From an uncultured Collinsella sp. (GTDB lineage Bacteria; Actinomycetota; Coriobacteriia; Coriobacteriales; Coriobacteriaceae), in the NCBI GenBank assembly GCA_900539035.1, contig UQAU01000056.1, forward strand, positions 1-5,798: DNA of 5,798 nucleotides. The letters are read 5' to 3'. This document shows, piece by piece, positions 1 through 5,064 of this stretch (its first letter is position 1; each line of letters opens with the position of its first letter). A program made the translations under genes and the position numbers. The notes below the pieces were generated by a model, which saw nothing but the letters and a program-made list of their open reading frames with translations, ran no database searches and was not told the origin of the DNA.

Positions 1-66
1 TTTAAACTGATCGACTGTCTGATCACCACTTTCCATCTGCCGGAGTCCACGCTGATGATGCTGGTG
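1..66 (+). pseudogene. queA: queA 3' fragment (S-adenosylmethionine:tRNA ribosyltransferase-isomerase), cut at its C-terminal region
   Basis: Frame 1 reads FKLIDCLITTFHLPESTLMM and then LV. This matches the conserved segment of QueA usually written TNFHLP-STLLMLVSAF, about 45 residues before the end of the protein. QueA transfers and isomerises the ribosyl group of S-adenosylmethionine onto 7-aminomethyl-7-deazaguanine in tRNA, making epoxyqueuosine in the queuosine pathway. The expected continuation (SAFAG and so on) is absent. After LMMLV the frame turns into alanine/arginine-rich sequence that is the off-frame shadow of another coding region, and it runs on to a TAG at 253-255. The 5' part lies outside the window. 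The protein would lack its conserved C-terminus, so it is probably not functional unless the junction is an assembly error. The family call is firm; the cause of the break is open. Confidence 0.8.
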
Positions 67-236
67 TGGCCGCCGCTCGCGACGAGCGCGAGCCGCGCGA
101 GGATCGCGGTGGCGAGGGCTCGGCCGACCAGGGTCAAAAGCGCCGTCGCCGTCGCCGTTCCCGCAAGCCGCGCCAGGATGGCGGCGAGGGCTCGACCCCG
201 TCTTCGTCCGCACCACAACCGCCCGCCGGCGAATAA
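66..236 (+). pseudogene. C-terminal tail of an unidentified protein, arginine-rich and low complexity, 5' part missing
   Basis: In frame 3 the codons from 66 give an acidic and basic tail: RDEREPREDRGGEGS, then a lysine followed by six arginines, then SRKPRQDGGEGS and a serine/proline-rich end before TAA at 234-236. Codon choice (third-position G/C, alternating CGC/CGT) shows this is the true frame. Tails like this occur on RNA-binding proteins such as RNase E/G and DEAD-box helicases, but the catalytic part is not present, so the protein cannot be named. Upstream of about 63 the same frame is only the shadow of queA and meets TAA at 3-5. The gene therefore lost its body at the junction with queA. 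The segment GGYGGCGAGGGCTCG occurs twice, near 106 and 181, as an imperfect repeat encoding GGEGS. Confidence 0.55.
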
Positions 237-264
237 CGCCCGCGAGCGGATTTAGCCCGCCTTG

Positions 265-281
265 CCCCGAGCGCATCGGGG
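265..281 (+). terminator. Short GC stem-loop downstream of the tail fragment
   Basis: CCCCGA (265-270) pairs with TCGGGG (276-281) around a five-base loop. It is followed by TATCAT with no real T-run, so it is at best a weak terminator. TATCAT (282-287) could instead be a -10 box for comF, but the only -35-like sequence, TTGCCC at 262-267, is 14 bases away, which is too close. Neither role is secure. Confidence 0.3.
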
Positions 282-299
282 TATCATAGCGCCGAATCA

Positions 300-335
300 A
301 CAACCCTCCCTGCGACCGAACGTAGGGAGGGTTGT
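300..335 (+). terminator. Stem-loop before comF that contains the comF ribosome binding site
   Basis: Bases 300-311 (ACAACCCTCCCT) and 324-335 (AGGGAGGGTTGT) are perfect 12-base complements. The stem can be extended by a G-T wobble and two further G-C pairs, leaving a six-base loop. The 3' arm runs into TTGTGTCTT, a modest T-rich tail, so the structure looks like an intrinsic terminator for the gene upstream. The same 3' arm holds GGGAGG (325-330), the only good Shine-Dalgarno sequence for the comF start at 339. It could therefore end upstream transcription and also hide the comF ribosome binding site in readthrough RNA. Confidence 0.6.
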
Positions 336-338
336 GTC

Positions 339-1145
339 TTGAAGAGCCATCTGAACATATTGAGCCGTCTGCAGGGTGCCGGTGCCCTACCGTTTGCGGA
401 CGAATTGCTACCGTTTGCCGAGTGGGCGGCACGCGAGGCGCTCGAGGCATTGTCGCCAACACGATGTGCCGGCTGCGAGCGCGCCGGTGCGCTTATTTGC
501 CAAGACTGCCTGGCCGCGCTCACGCTCGTCGACCCACGTCATAGCTGCACCCGATGCGGCGCCCCGTTTGGGGATTTGCTGTGCACTGAGTGTTCGGTCG
601 AGGGCACGTCCTCGGCAATGGCGGAGGCGCTCGACCGCTGCCTGGCGTGCGCCGTCTATGCGCATCCGCTGCCGCGCATCATTAAAGCGTATAAGGATGC
701 GGGTGAGCGACGTCTGGCTCCGTATCTGGCGGAGCTGCTCTACGATACCGCCCAGCATGCCCAGGTCGTAGCGCCCGATCGCTACGGAGGTGCGCTGTCC
801 GGTGCGGATGCGGTGGTGTTTGTGCCTGCGACGGCGGCAGCGTTTCGGCGGCGTGGTTTTGATCATATGGAGGCTATTGCGAGCCCATTTTGCGAGCTGT
901 CGGGTGTTCCTCTGCTCGATGCTCTCGTCAAGTACGGGCATGGTGACCAGCGCGAACTCGGTCGTGAGGAGCGCCGCGAGCGTGCCCGAGGCATGTACGA
1001 GACCGTTGAGGACGTGCGGGGCAAGCGCCTGCTGCTTATCGACGACGTTATCACCACAGGTGCGACGATGGCCGCGGCTTCGGCGGAACTCAAGCGCGCC
1101 GGCGCTGCGGCAGTCGATGGCGTTGCTATCGCACGCGTTTGGTAG
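339..1145 (+). CDS. comF: ComF family protein (competence-type phosphoribosyltransferase), complete
   Basis: The 268-residue product has the ComF layout. The N-terminal zinc-binding region has paired CxxC motifs (C43/C46 with C54/C57, and C70/C73 with C82/C85). The segment IIKAYKDAGERRLAPYLAEL (114-133) and VPATAAAFRRRGFDH (162-176) match family blocks, and a PRPP-binding loop LLLIDDVITTGATM lies at 231-244 with the acidic pair D235-D236. ComF helps in DNA uptake or processing of internalised single strands in naturally transformable bacteria; in many genomes its exact reaction is unknown. The start is TTG at 339, eight bases after GGGAGG; no in-frame ATG lies between this and the zinc region. 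Length is a little above the usual 220-250 because of an N-terminal extension of about 40 residues before the first cysteine. It ends ten bases before the next gene, so the two are probably cotranscribed. Confidence 0.9.
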   Translation: MKSHLNILSRLQGAGALPFADELLPFAEWAAREALEALSPTRCAGCERAGALICQDCLAALTLVDPRHSCTRCGAPFGDLLCTECSVEGTSSAMAEALDRCLACAVYAHPLPRIIKAYKDAGERRLAPYLAELLYDTAQHAQVVAPDRYGGALSGADAVVFVPATAAAFRRRGFDHMEAIASPFCELSGVPLLDALVKYGHGDQRELGREERRERARGMYETVEDVRGKRLLLIDDVITTGATMAAASAELKRAGAAAVDGVAIARVW

Positions 1146-1155
1146 GGGTGGTTTT

Positions 1156-2253
1156 GTGGCAGTGAAGATGGCGCGGTGTGACGAGCCGACAAGCGAGCAA
1201 CTGGCGGCCTCCATAATTCTGACCGGCGCCTCGGCGCTACGCATGATGCGCGCCGAGCGCCGACAAATGGGTTACATCAGCTGGAGGGAGCTCGATCCCG
1301 ATGAAGAGCGCCGTGTGCTGCGCACGTCGTCGCCCTCGACTGAGGACATCTATCTTCCCGACTTGGTGCGGATTGGGGCCGCAAGCGGCGAGGTGCGAGA
1401 AGATCTTTGCTTGCTGGTGGGGTCTGCAAAGCAGCGTCGCCGCATGCCTGGCGTGGGCTGGTCCGTGTGTTCCGGGTTGCCTGTCGGCTCGATTCTAGAG
1501 GTGGAACCGGGGGTGTACAGCCTATCTCCCGAGGCCCTTTGTGTTGCCGTTGCCCGCGAGGTCGGCTGTATCCAGGCGTTTGCTCTGGCCCAGGAACTGT
1601 GTTCCAAGATTTCACTGAGCGATCGCGGGAAGTATCTGCCTCCTTACACCTCGCCTGTTGCGAATAGACTTGCAAAGGACAAGGACCAATCGGCAGACGT
1701 GGGCTACTTTGAAGTCGAGCCGGTGCTGACGCCCGATCGTCTGGCAGATTACCTCGCGGTATGCAAGGGGAACGCGGCCAAGCAGCTGCAGCGTCTGTGT
1801 CCCTATCTTTCGGAAAACCTGCGCTCACCCATGGAGTGCATCATGCTCGCCCTGTTTTCGCTTCCGTTTTCCTATGGCGGGTTTGCCTGCGGACCTTTTA
1901 AGACCGACTACAAGATTGAGTTCGATGACCGTGCGCAGGCAATCTCGGGGATGTCCCATGCAGTTTGCGATGCGTATCAAGAAGCAGCCCGGTTTGACCT
2001 GGAATACAACGGTGAGCTGGGCCATTCATCCCGGAGGGGACGTATCCATGATGAAAAGCGCAACACGGGCTTGATTACTATGGGAATCGAGGTCGCGACG
2101 GTCAATAACGAGATGCTCTGCGGCATGGAGGCAATGGAGGCACTCGCATGGCGCATCCATCAACGCATGGGCAAGCGGTACCAAAATCGCGTGGAGGCTC
2201 GTCGGAAGAAGCAGGACGCGCTGCTGAAGGTAGCGCACAGAGATGTGGTGTAA
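1156..2253 (+). CDS. Putative Vsr/DUF559-like endonuclease-fold protein, 3' end replaced by IS sequence
   Basis: The 365-residue product starts at GTG 1156, seven bases after AGGGG (1144-1148); GTG 1162 and ATG 1168 are alternatives. The N-terminal half has the block SGLPVGSILEVEPGVYSLSP. The C-terminal half has RSPMECIMLALFSLP (E227), then a CDAY segment (D272), FDLEYNGELGH (D281, E283, H290), HDEKRNTGL (D299) and GIEVATVN. This order resembles DUF559/Vsr-type PD-(D/E)XK nucleases, where the usual EYDG is here EYNG. I recall similar hypothetical proteins as common in Coriobacteriia. DNA cleavage is an inference; nothing shows the substrate. It lies directly behind comF. Its last eight residues (KVAHRDVV) and stop codon come from the inserted IS256-family element; the native end was NTLRACFGLKPA, now at 3743-3779. 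Loss of activity is not certain because the motifs are intact. Confidence 0.75.
   Translation: MAVKMARCDEPTSEQLAASIILTGASALRMMRAERRQMGYISWRELDPDEERRVLRTSSPSTEDIYLPDLVRIGAASGEVREDLCLLVGSAKQRRRMPGVGWSVCSGLPVGSILEVEPGVYSLSPEALCVAVAREVGCIQAFALAQELCSKISLSDRGKYLPPYTSPVANRLAKDKDQSADVGYFEVEPVLTPDRLADYLAVCKGNAAKQLQRLCPYLSENLRSPMECIMLALFSLPFSYGGFACGPFKTDYKIEFDDRAQAISGMSHAVCDAYQEAARFDLEYNGELGHSSRRGRIHDEKRNTGLITMGIEVATVNNEMLCGMEAMEALAWRIHQRMGKRYQNRVEARRKKQDALLKVAHRDVV
2221..2228 (+). repeat. Left target-site duplication of the IS256-family element
   Basis: CTGCTGAA directly precedes the left inverted repeat and is repeated exactly at 3735-3742, directly after the right one. Eight bases is a usual duplication length for IS256-family insertions. 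It encodes the last native residues LL and two bases of the next codon of the interrupted gene. Confidence 0.9.
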
Positions 2254-2256
2254 GAG
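2229..2256 (+). repeat. Left terminal inverted repeat (IRL) of the IS256-family element
   Basis: The repeat starts GGTAGCGC and contains GTGGTGTAAGAG. Compared with the reverse complement of 3707-3734 it differs at five of 28 positions; the inner twelve bases, 2245-2256, are identical. The TAA at 2251-2253 inside this repeat is the stop codon used by the interrupted host gene. Confidence 0.9.
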
Positions 2257-2273
2257 GCGGGGCATGCCCCGCC
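2256..2273 (+). repeat. 18-bp perfect palindrome in the IS leader
   Basis: GGCGGGGCATGCCCCGCC reads the same on both strands. Its last three bases are shared with the larger hairpin that follows, so the two structures compete in RNA. Its place just inside the left repeat suggests a transposase- or host-factor site or an insulating structure; nothing in the sequence decides this. Confidence 0.75.
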
Positions 2274-2300
2274 CCCTCCCTTTCTTGAAAGGGAGGGGGC
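2271..2300 (+). repeat. 30-bp dyad (14-bp arms, TT centre) overlapping the transposase -35 region
   Basis: GCCCCCTCCCTTTC (2271-2284) and GAAAGGGAGGGGGC (2287-2300) are perfect complements separated by TT. In RNA from the host gene this would form a very stable hairpin just after the host stop codon, and could act as a terminator although no T-run follows. The proposed -35 box TTGAAA (2285-2290) lies at its centre, so it may also be an operator. Confidence 0.75.
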
Positions 2301-2312
2301 ACCGCCTAGAAT
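2285..2312 (+). promoter_or_regulatory. Putative sigma-70 promoter of the IS256-family transposase
   Basis: TTGAAA (2285-2290) and TAGAAT (2307-2312) are separated by 16 bases, close to the consensus. Transcription would begin near 2319, just before the ribosome binding site GAAGG at 2329-2333. An RNA started here would lack the dyad upstream. Confidence 0.5.
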
Positions 2313-2339
2313 TCGTCGTTGGAGTAATGAAGGTGACGA

Positions 2340-3674
2340 ATGGAAGGAAAGGCGATGCCCCAAGAAGAGAGTGCACTGCGCCTCGGCCGCGACGAGGCCC
2401 TCGAGGCGGCGAGGCTCTGGCAGGAGTGCGGCGACGCGCGCGAGTTCGCGTGCAGGGTGCTGGGCGGCGTGATGAACGCGCTGATGGACTCCGAGGCCCA
2501 GCAGATGTGCGGCGCGGGCCGCAACGAGCGCAGCGACGGCAGGGAGAACAGCCGCAACGGCTACCGCCCCAGGTCGCTCAAGACCGCCGTGGGCGACGTG
2601 GAGCTCGAGATACCCAAGCTCAGGCACGGCACCTACTACCCCGAGGGCATGCTCGCGCGATGGTCGCGCGTCGACACCTCGGTGGCCGCCCTCGTGCAGG
2701 AGATGTACGTGTGCGGCGTGTCCACCCGCAAGGTCGAGCGCGTGGCGTCCAGGCTGGGCATATCCTCGCTGTCGAGCTCGGAGGTCTCGAGCCTCTGCTC
2801 CGACCTCGACGCCGAGGTGGCGGAGTTCCGCCGCCGCGACCTGTCGGGCACGCCGTGCTGCTACCTGTGGCTCGACGCCACCTACATGAGCTGCAGGGTC
2901 GGCTCGTCGGTCGTCTCGCAGGGCGTCGTGACCGCGATCGGGCTGGGCGCCGACGGGCGCAAGCACTTCCTGGGCTGCGACGTGGTCGACACCGAGAGCG
3001 AGGACTCCTGGGCGGCGTTCCTCGGCGGGCTGCGCGAGCGCGGGCTGGCCGGCGTCCGCCTCGTGGTCTCCGACAGCCACGCCGGGCTCGTGGCCGCCGT
3101 CTCGCGCCTGTTCCAGGGCTGCGCCTGGCAGCGCTGCGTGACGCACCTGCAGCGCAACCTCCAGAGCGCCTGCTCGGGCAGGCCCGAGGACTCCAAGGCG
3201 GCCGTCAGGGACCTCGTGCACGCCGCGGTCTACCAGGACGACCCCGACCTCGCGCGCTGCGTGTGGGCCGAGGCGGCGCCCTGGGTGGCGTCGGTGTCCG
3301 CCAGGGCCGGCGAGGTCTTCGAGCAGGCCGAGGACTCCGCGCTGGCGTTCACGGCCTTCCCCAGGGCGCACTGGGCCAAGCTCCGCACCAACAACGTCCA
3401 GGAGCGCGCCAACCGCGAGATCAAGCGCCGCTACAGGGTCGTGCAGTCCTTCCCCTCGAGGGAGTCGATGCTGCGCCTGACGTGCGCGAGCCTCATGGAG
3501 ACCGAGGGGCAGTGGTCCCAGCAGCGCGTGTTCTCCGAGGCCTCGGCCGCCGAGGGCTTCGCCGGGCCCGCGGACAGGCCGGCCCCGACAGAGGGGAGGC
3601 GCCGCGCGCTCGGGCGGCGCGCCGGGGAGATAGTGGACGAGATAGTCGAGAGGCACGGCCTCAAGAAGGAGTAA
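2340..3674 (+). CDS. IS256-family transposase, full length
   Basis: This 444-residue protein carries out cut/copy transposition of the element; IS256 relatives move through a circular intermediate. The DDE residues are visible: D179 in WLDATYMSCR, D245 in LVVSDSHAGL and E355 in LRTNNVQERANREIKRR, with 66 and 110 residues between them, as expected for IS256. The HLQRN motif at 269-273 and NSRNGYRPRSLKT (70-82), typical of the N-terminal block, also fit. Length is slightly above the usual 390-420. The ATG at 2340 lies six bases after GAAGG; the ATG at 2355 is an alternative. The C-terminal 40 residues are basic and probably peripheral. No frameshift or stop interrupts the frame, so it may be active. 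GC at third positions is extreme, more so than in the interrupted host gene, and this creates long open shadow frames on both strands. Confidence 0.95.
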   Translation: MEGKAMPQEESALRLGRDEALEAARLWQECGDAREFACRVLGGVMNALMDSEAQQMCGAGRNERSDGRENSRNGYRPRSLKTAVGDVELEIPKLRHGTYYPEGMLARWSRVDTSVAALVQEMYVCGVSTRKVERVASRLGISSLSSSEVSSLCSDLDAEVAEFRRRDLSGTPCCYLWLDATYMSCRVGSSVVSQGVVTAIGLGADGRKHFLGCDVVDTESEDSWAAFLGGLRERGLAGVRLVVSDSHAGLVAAVSRLFQGCAWQRCVTHLQRNLQSACSGRPEDSKAAVRDLVHAAVYQDDPDLARCVWAEAAPWVASVSARAGEVFEQAEDSALAFTAFPRAHWAKLRTNNVQERANREIKRRYRVVQSFPSRESMLRLTCASLMETEGQWSQQRVFSEASAAEGFAGPADRPAPTEGRRRALGRRAGEIVDEIVERHGLKKE

Positions 3675-3706
3675 CATCGGGACTTGCAGCGACGGACCTC
3701 AGGACG

Positions 3707-3734
3707 CTCTTACACCACGTCTGCGCGCGCCACC
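3707..3734 (-). repeat. Right terminal inverted repeat (IRR) of the IS256-family element
   Basis: CTCTTACACCAC starts the inner part and GCGCGCCACC the outer end. It pairs with 2229-2256 at 23 of 28 positions without gaps, and CTGCTGAA follows directly. Confidence 0.9.
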
Positions 3735-3742
3735 CTGCTGAA
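3735..3742 (+). repeat. Right target-site duplication of the IS256-family element
   Basis: CTGCTGAA, an exact copy of 2221-2228. The base before it (C3734) and after it (T3743) differ from those around the left copy, so the duplication is exactly eight bases. Confidence 0.9.
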
Positions 3743-3779
3743 TACACTTCGAGCGTGTTTTGGGCTCAAGCCGGCGTAA
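3743..3779 (+). pseudogene. Displaced native 3' end of the nuclease-like gene
   Basis: Removing the element and one target copy joins AA (2227-2228) to T3743 and keeps the host frame open: LL is followed by NTLRACFGLKPA and then TAA at 3777-3779. This reconstructs a native protein of 369 residues, against 365 now. The fragment has no start signal of its own and is not translated in its old frame. The clean continuation to a nearby stop supports the insertion model. Confidence 0.8.
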
Positions 3780-3911
3780 AACTATGGCTTTATAGGGGGT
3801 CTGTTTATATGTCCTGTGCAAAAAACGTCAAATATGAGTACTGCCACTAGATTAGTAACAGCAAAATCAAAGATTTTTGGACCGGAGACGGGCATACATC
3901 GAATAGATAAT
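3780..3911. other. Host intergenic region between the interrupted gene and the IS1595-family module
   Basis: About 130 AT-richer bases with no convincing gene. A frame from ATG 3834 to TGA 3947 (37 codons) crosses the putative IS1595 left border but has no good ribosome binding site. On the minus strand TTGACG (3826-3831) and TATAAA (3804-3809) are 16 bases apart and could form a promoter reading leftward, though no gene lies on that strand. No terminator with a clear T-run is visible on the plus strand. Confidence 0.5.
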
Positions 3912-3943
3912 GGCTCTGTTAAACCAGTTTTGACATTGTGGGT

Positions 3944-3972
3944 TTGACTTCCATCCCATCTGTAACTACACT
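3944..3972 (+). promoter_or_regulatory. Putative sigma-70 promoter of the IS1595-family transposase
   Basis: TTGACT (3944-3949) and TACACT (3967-3972) are 17 bases apart, the ideal spacing. Transcription would start near 3979, about 20 bases before the start codon. A second TTGACA at 3930-3935 lies too far upstream for this -10 box. The -10 box sits inside the inverted repeat 3954-3988. Confidence 0.6.
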
Positions 3973-3988
3973 GTAATTACAGATGGGA
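3954..3988 (+). promoter_or_regulatory. 12-bp inverted repeat over the transposase promoter and ribosome binding site
   Basis: TCCCATCTGTAA (3954-3965) and TTACAGATGGGA (3977-3988) are perfect complements with an 11-base spacer. A second, nested palindrome CTGTAATTACAG lies at 3971-3982. The right arm covers GGGA of the ribosome binding site GGGAGG (3985-3990). In readthrough RNA the hairpin would hide that site. RNA started at the element's own promoter lacks the left arm and leaves it free. As DNA the repeat covers the -10 box and is placed like an operator. Confidence 0.65.
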
Positions 3989-3998
3989 GGTGGTGGAC

Positions 3999-5021
3999 AT
4001 GACCTTCATCAACAGCATCCGCCGCCAGCTACAGGCCATGAGCGCGACGGAACGCCAACGGGCCATCAGCTCGTTGCGCGACCTCATCTACGAGGACGCC
4101 TACACCCACGCCCTGCATCCGGCGACGGACGACGGCGTGGCGTGCCCGCGCTGCGGCTCGCTGGACGTCGTGCGCAAAGGCCACGACCACGACGGTACTC
4201 AACGCTGGCTATGCAAGGACTGCCACAGGACGTTCCGCAATGCGGCGGACACCATCATCACCCGCAGCAAGCTCAGGCCGGCCGTATGGATGCGCTACCT
4301 CGAATGCTTCGTGGACTGCCTGCCGTTGCGTGAATGCGCCAGCCGTTGCCACATATCGTTGCGCACCTCATGGCTGATGCGCATGAGACTGATTGAGTCC
4401 ATCCGCCGTCACCTGCCGCGCTTCCATGCCGCAGCCGGGTGTGCCGTCCAGCTGGACGAGACCTACCTGCGCGAGAGCTTCAAAGGCAACCGCAGACGCG
4501 GCAAGTTCCGTCTGCCACGCCCAGCGCGTCACAGGGGCACGCCCGCCTCCAAGCGTGGATTGAGCAAGGAGCAGATATGTGTGATGACCGGTGTCGCCGA
4601 CGACGGGAGCGCGTTCCTGACCATGAGCGGCCGCGGCCTGTTGTCCAAGAGCCGCGCCATCGTCGCGTTGGGCGGGAAGCTTGCACGCGGAGCCTACGCA
4701 ATCACAGACAAGGCCGCCGCCTACCCCGGAGCCATGGAAACCTTGGGCGTCACGCTCACTCAAACAGAGGCGGACGACCACGCCATCAACCGGGCCAATA
4801 CGCTCCACTCCCTCTTCCATGGGTTTCTCAGCGGGTTCCGTGGCGTAAGCACGAAACGGCTGGACGAATACCTCGCATGGTTCCTATGGAGGCGAACCTA
4901 CACGCAGGACCGGGAGAGCATCGCCGTCCGTCAGGTCAACGTCACCCCATGCGACGACACCGTGCGCGATTGGGCGCACGTGATGCCGCCGTACATGGAT
5001 TATTGGGGCGTCACGGCATAG
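3999..5021 (+). CDS. IS1595-family transposase (ISXO2-like domain), full length
   Basis: The 340-residue product has the family layout. An N-terminal zinc ribbon has C49/C52 and C72/C75 (CPRCG and CKDC). A helix-turn-helix-like stretch follows around 95-135. The catalytic domain has D153 in QLDETYLRES and D237 in AITDKAAAYPG, and the segment HAINRANTLHSLFHGFL with N264/N267, then FRGVSTKRLDEYL, a family signature. By hand alignment H274 stands where many relatives have lysine. I chose ATG 3999, eight bases after GGGAGG; the in-frame GTG codons at 3990 and 3993 overlap the ribosome binding site. The frame is intact. The gene ends only 43 bases before the next start codon. It is probably expressed weakly, from its own promoter only, because of the inverted repeat over its ribosome binding site. 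Confidence 0.93.
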   Translation: MTFINSIRRQLQAMSATERQRAISSLRDLIYEDAYTHALHPATDDGVACPRCGSLDVVRKGHDHDGTQRWLCKDCHRTFRNAADTIITRSKLRPAVWMRYLECFVDCLPLRECASRCHISLRTSWLMRMRLIESIRRHLPRFHAAAGCAVQLDETYLRESFKGNRRRGKFRLPRPARHRGTPASKRGLSKEQICVMTGVADDGSAFLTMSGRGLLSKSRAIVALGGKLARGAYAITDKAAAYPGAMETLGVTLTQTEADDHAINRANTLHSLFHGFLSGFRGVSTKRLDEYLAWFLWRRTYTQDRESIAVRQVNVTPCDDTVRDWAHVMPPYMDYWGVTA

Positions 5022-5022
5022 A

Positions 5023-5040
5023 CTGTATGTACACTGTAAT
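5023..5040 (+). promoter_or_regulatory. Putative operator/promoter of the antitoxin-like gene, repeated from upstream of the transposase
   Basis: CTGTATGTACACTGTAAT here matches CTGTAACTACACTGTAAT at 3960-3977 at 16 of 18 positions. Both contain TGTA-N2-TACA followed by CTGTAAT, with TACACT as a possible -10 box. The copies end 24 and 21 bases before their start codons. No good -35 box lies 16-18 bases upstream of this copy. TGTA/TACA half sites suit ribbon-helix-helix repressors, and E. coli RelB is known to bind TGTAAT-type hexamers (from memory). Confidence 0.5.
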
Positions 5041-5064
5041 CGGCAAGCGTGAAAGGAACCGAGC

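Larger units (their letters stand above)
2229..3734 (+). mobile_element. Complete IS256-family insertion sequence, 1506 bp
   Basis: The borders are set by three agreeing signs: 28-bp terminal inverted repeats (2229-2256 and 3707-3734, 23/28 matching), an exact 8-bp direct repeat CTGCTGAA just outside both ends, and one full-length transposase gene with an intact DDE set between them. The left leader (2257-2339) holds two dyad symmetries and a plausible promoter; the right non-coding end is only about 60 bases. The element sits in the 3' end of the nuclease-like gene, in the same direction as transcription. The exact duplication and intact transposase indicate a recent and potentially active insertion. 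Confidence 0.93.
3912..5021 (+). mobile_element. IS1595-family element, left border tentative, right end not identified
   Basis: The transposase gene (3999-5021) is clearly of the IS1595 family. GGCTCTGTTAAACCAG at 3912 looks like a terminal sequence and marks a change from AT-rich intergenic DNA, but this is a judgement by eye. No inverted copy of it occurs between the transposase stop and the next gene, a gap of 43 bases, nor elsewhere to 5798. The element is therefore either missing its right end or extends beyond the window with the following genes inside it. The end given here is only that of the transposase gene. Confidence 0.45.

Noticed and set aside
55..255. A 66-codon frame starting MMLVWPP
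   Set aside because: Its first residues are QueA sequence; the remainder is the shifted frame of the arginine-rich tail.
790..1155. N-terminal extension of the nuclease-like gene back to ATG 790
   Set aside because: This part is the off-frame shadow of comF; a good ribosome binding site and GTG start lie at 1144-1158.
2160..3677. Long open frame on the minus strand across the IS256-family transposase (505 codons)
   Set aside because: Product is rich in A, R, G, H and L with no domain, and it is exactly the shadow of a very GC-rich real gene; the transposase frame has intact DDE motifs.
2243..3850. Long plus-strand frame of 535 codons overlapping the transposase
   Set aside because: Arginine/glycine-rich off-frame translation of the transposase with no recognisable motif and no ribosome binding site of its own.
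3990..3998. GTG starts at 3990 and 3993 for the IS1595-family transposase
   Set aside because: They overlap or touch the ribosome binding site GGGAGG; ATG 3999 has correct spacing.
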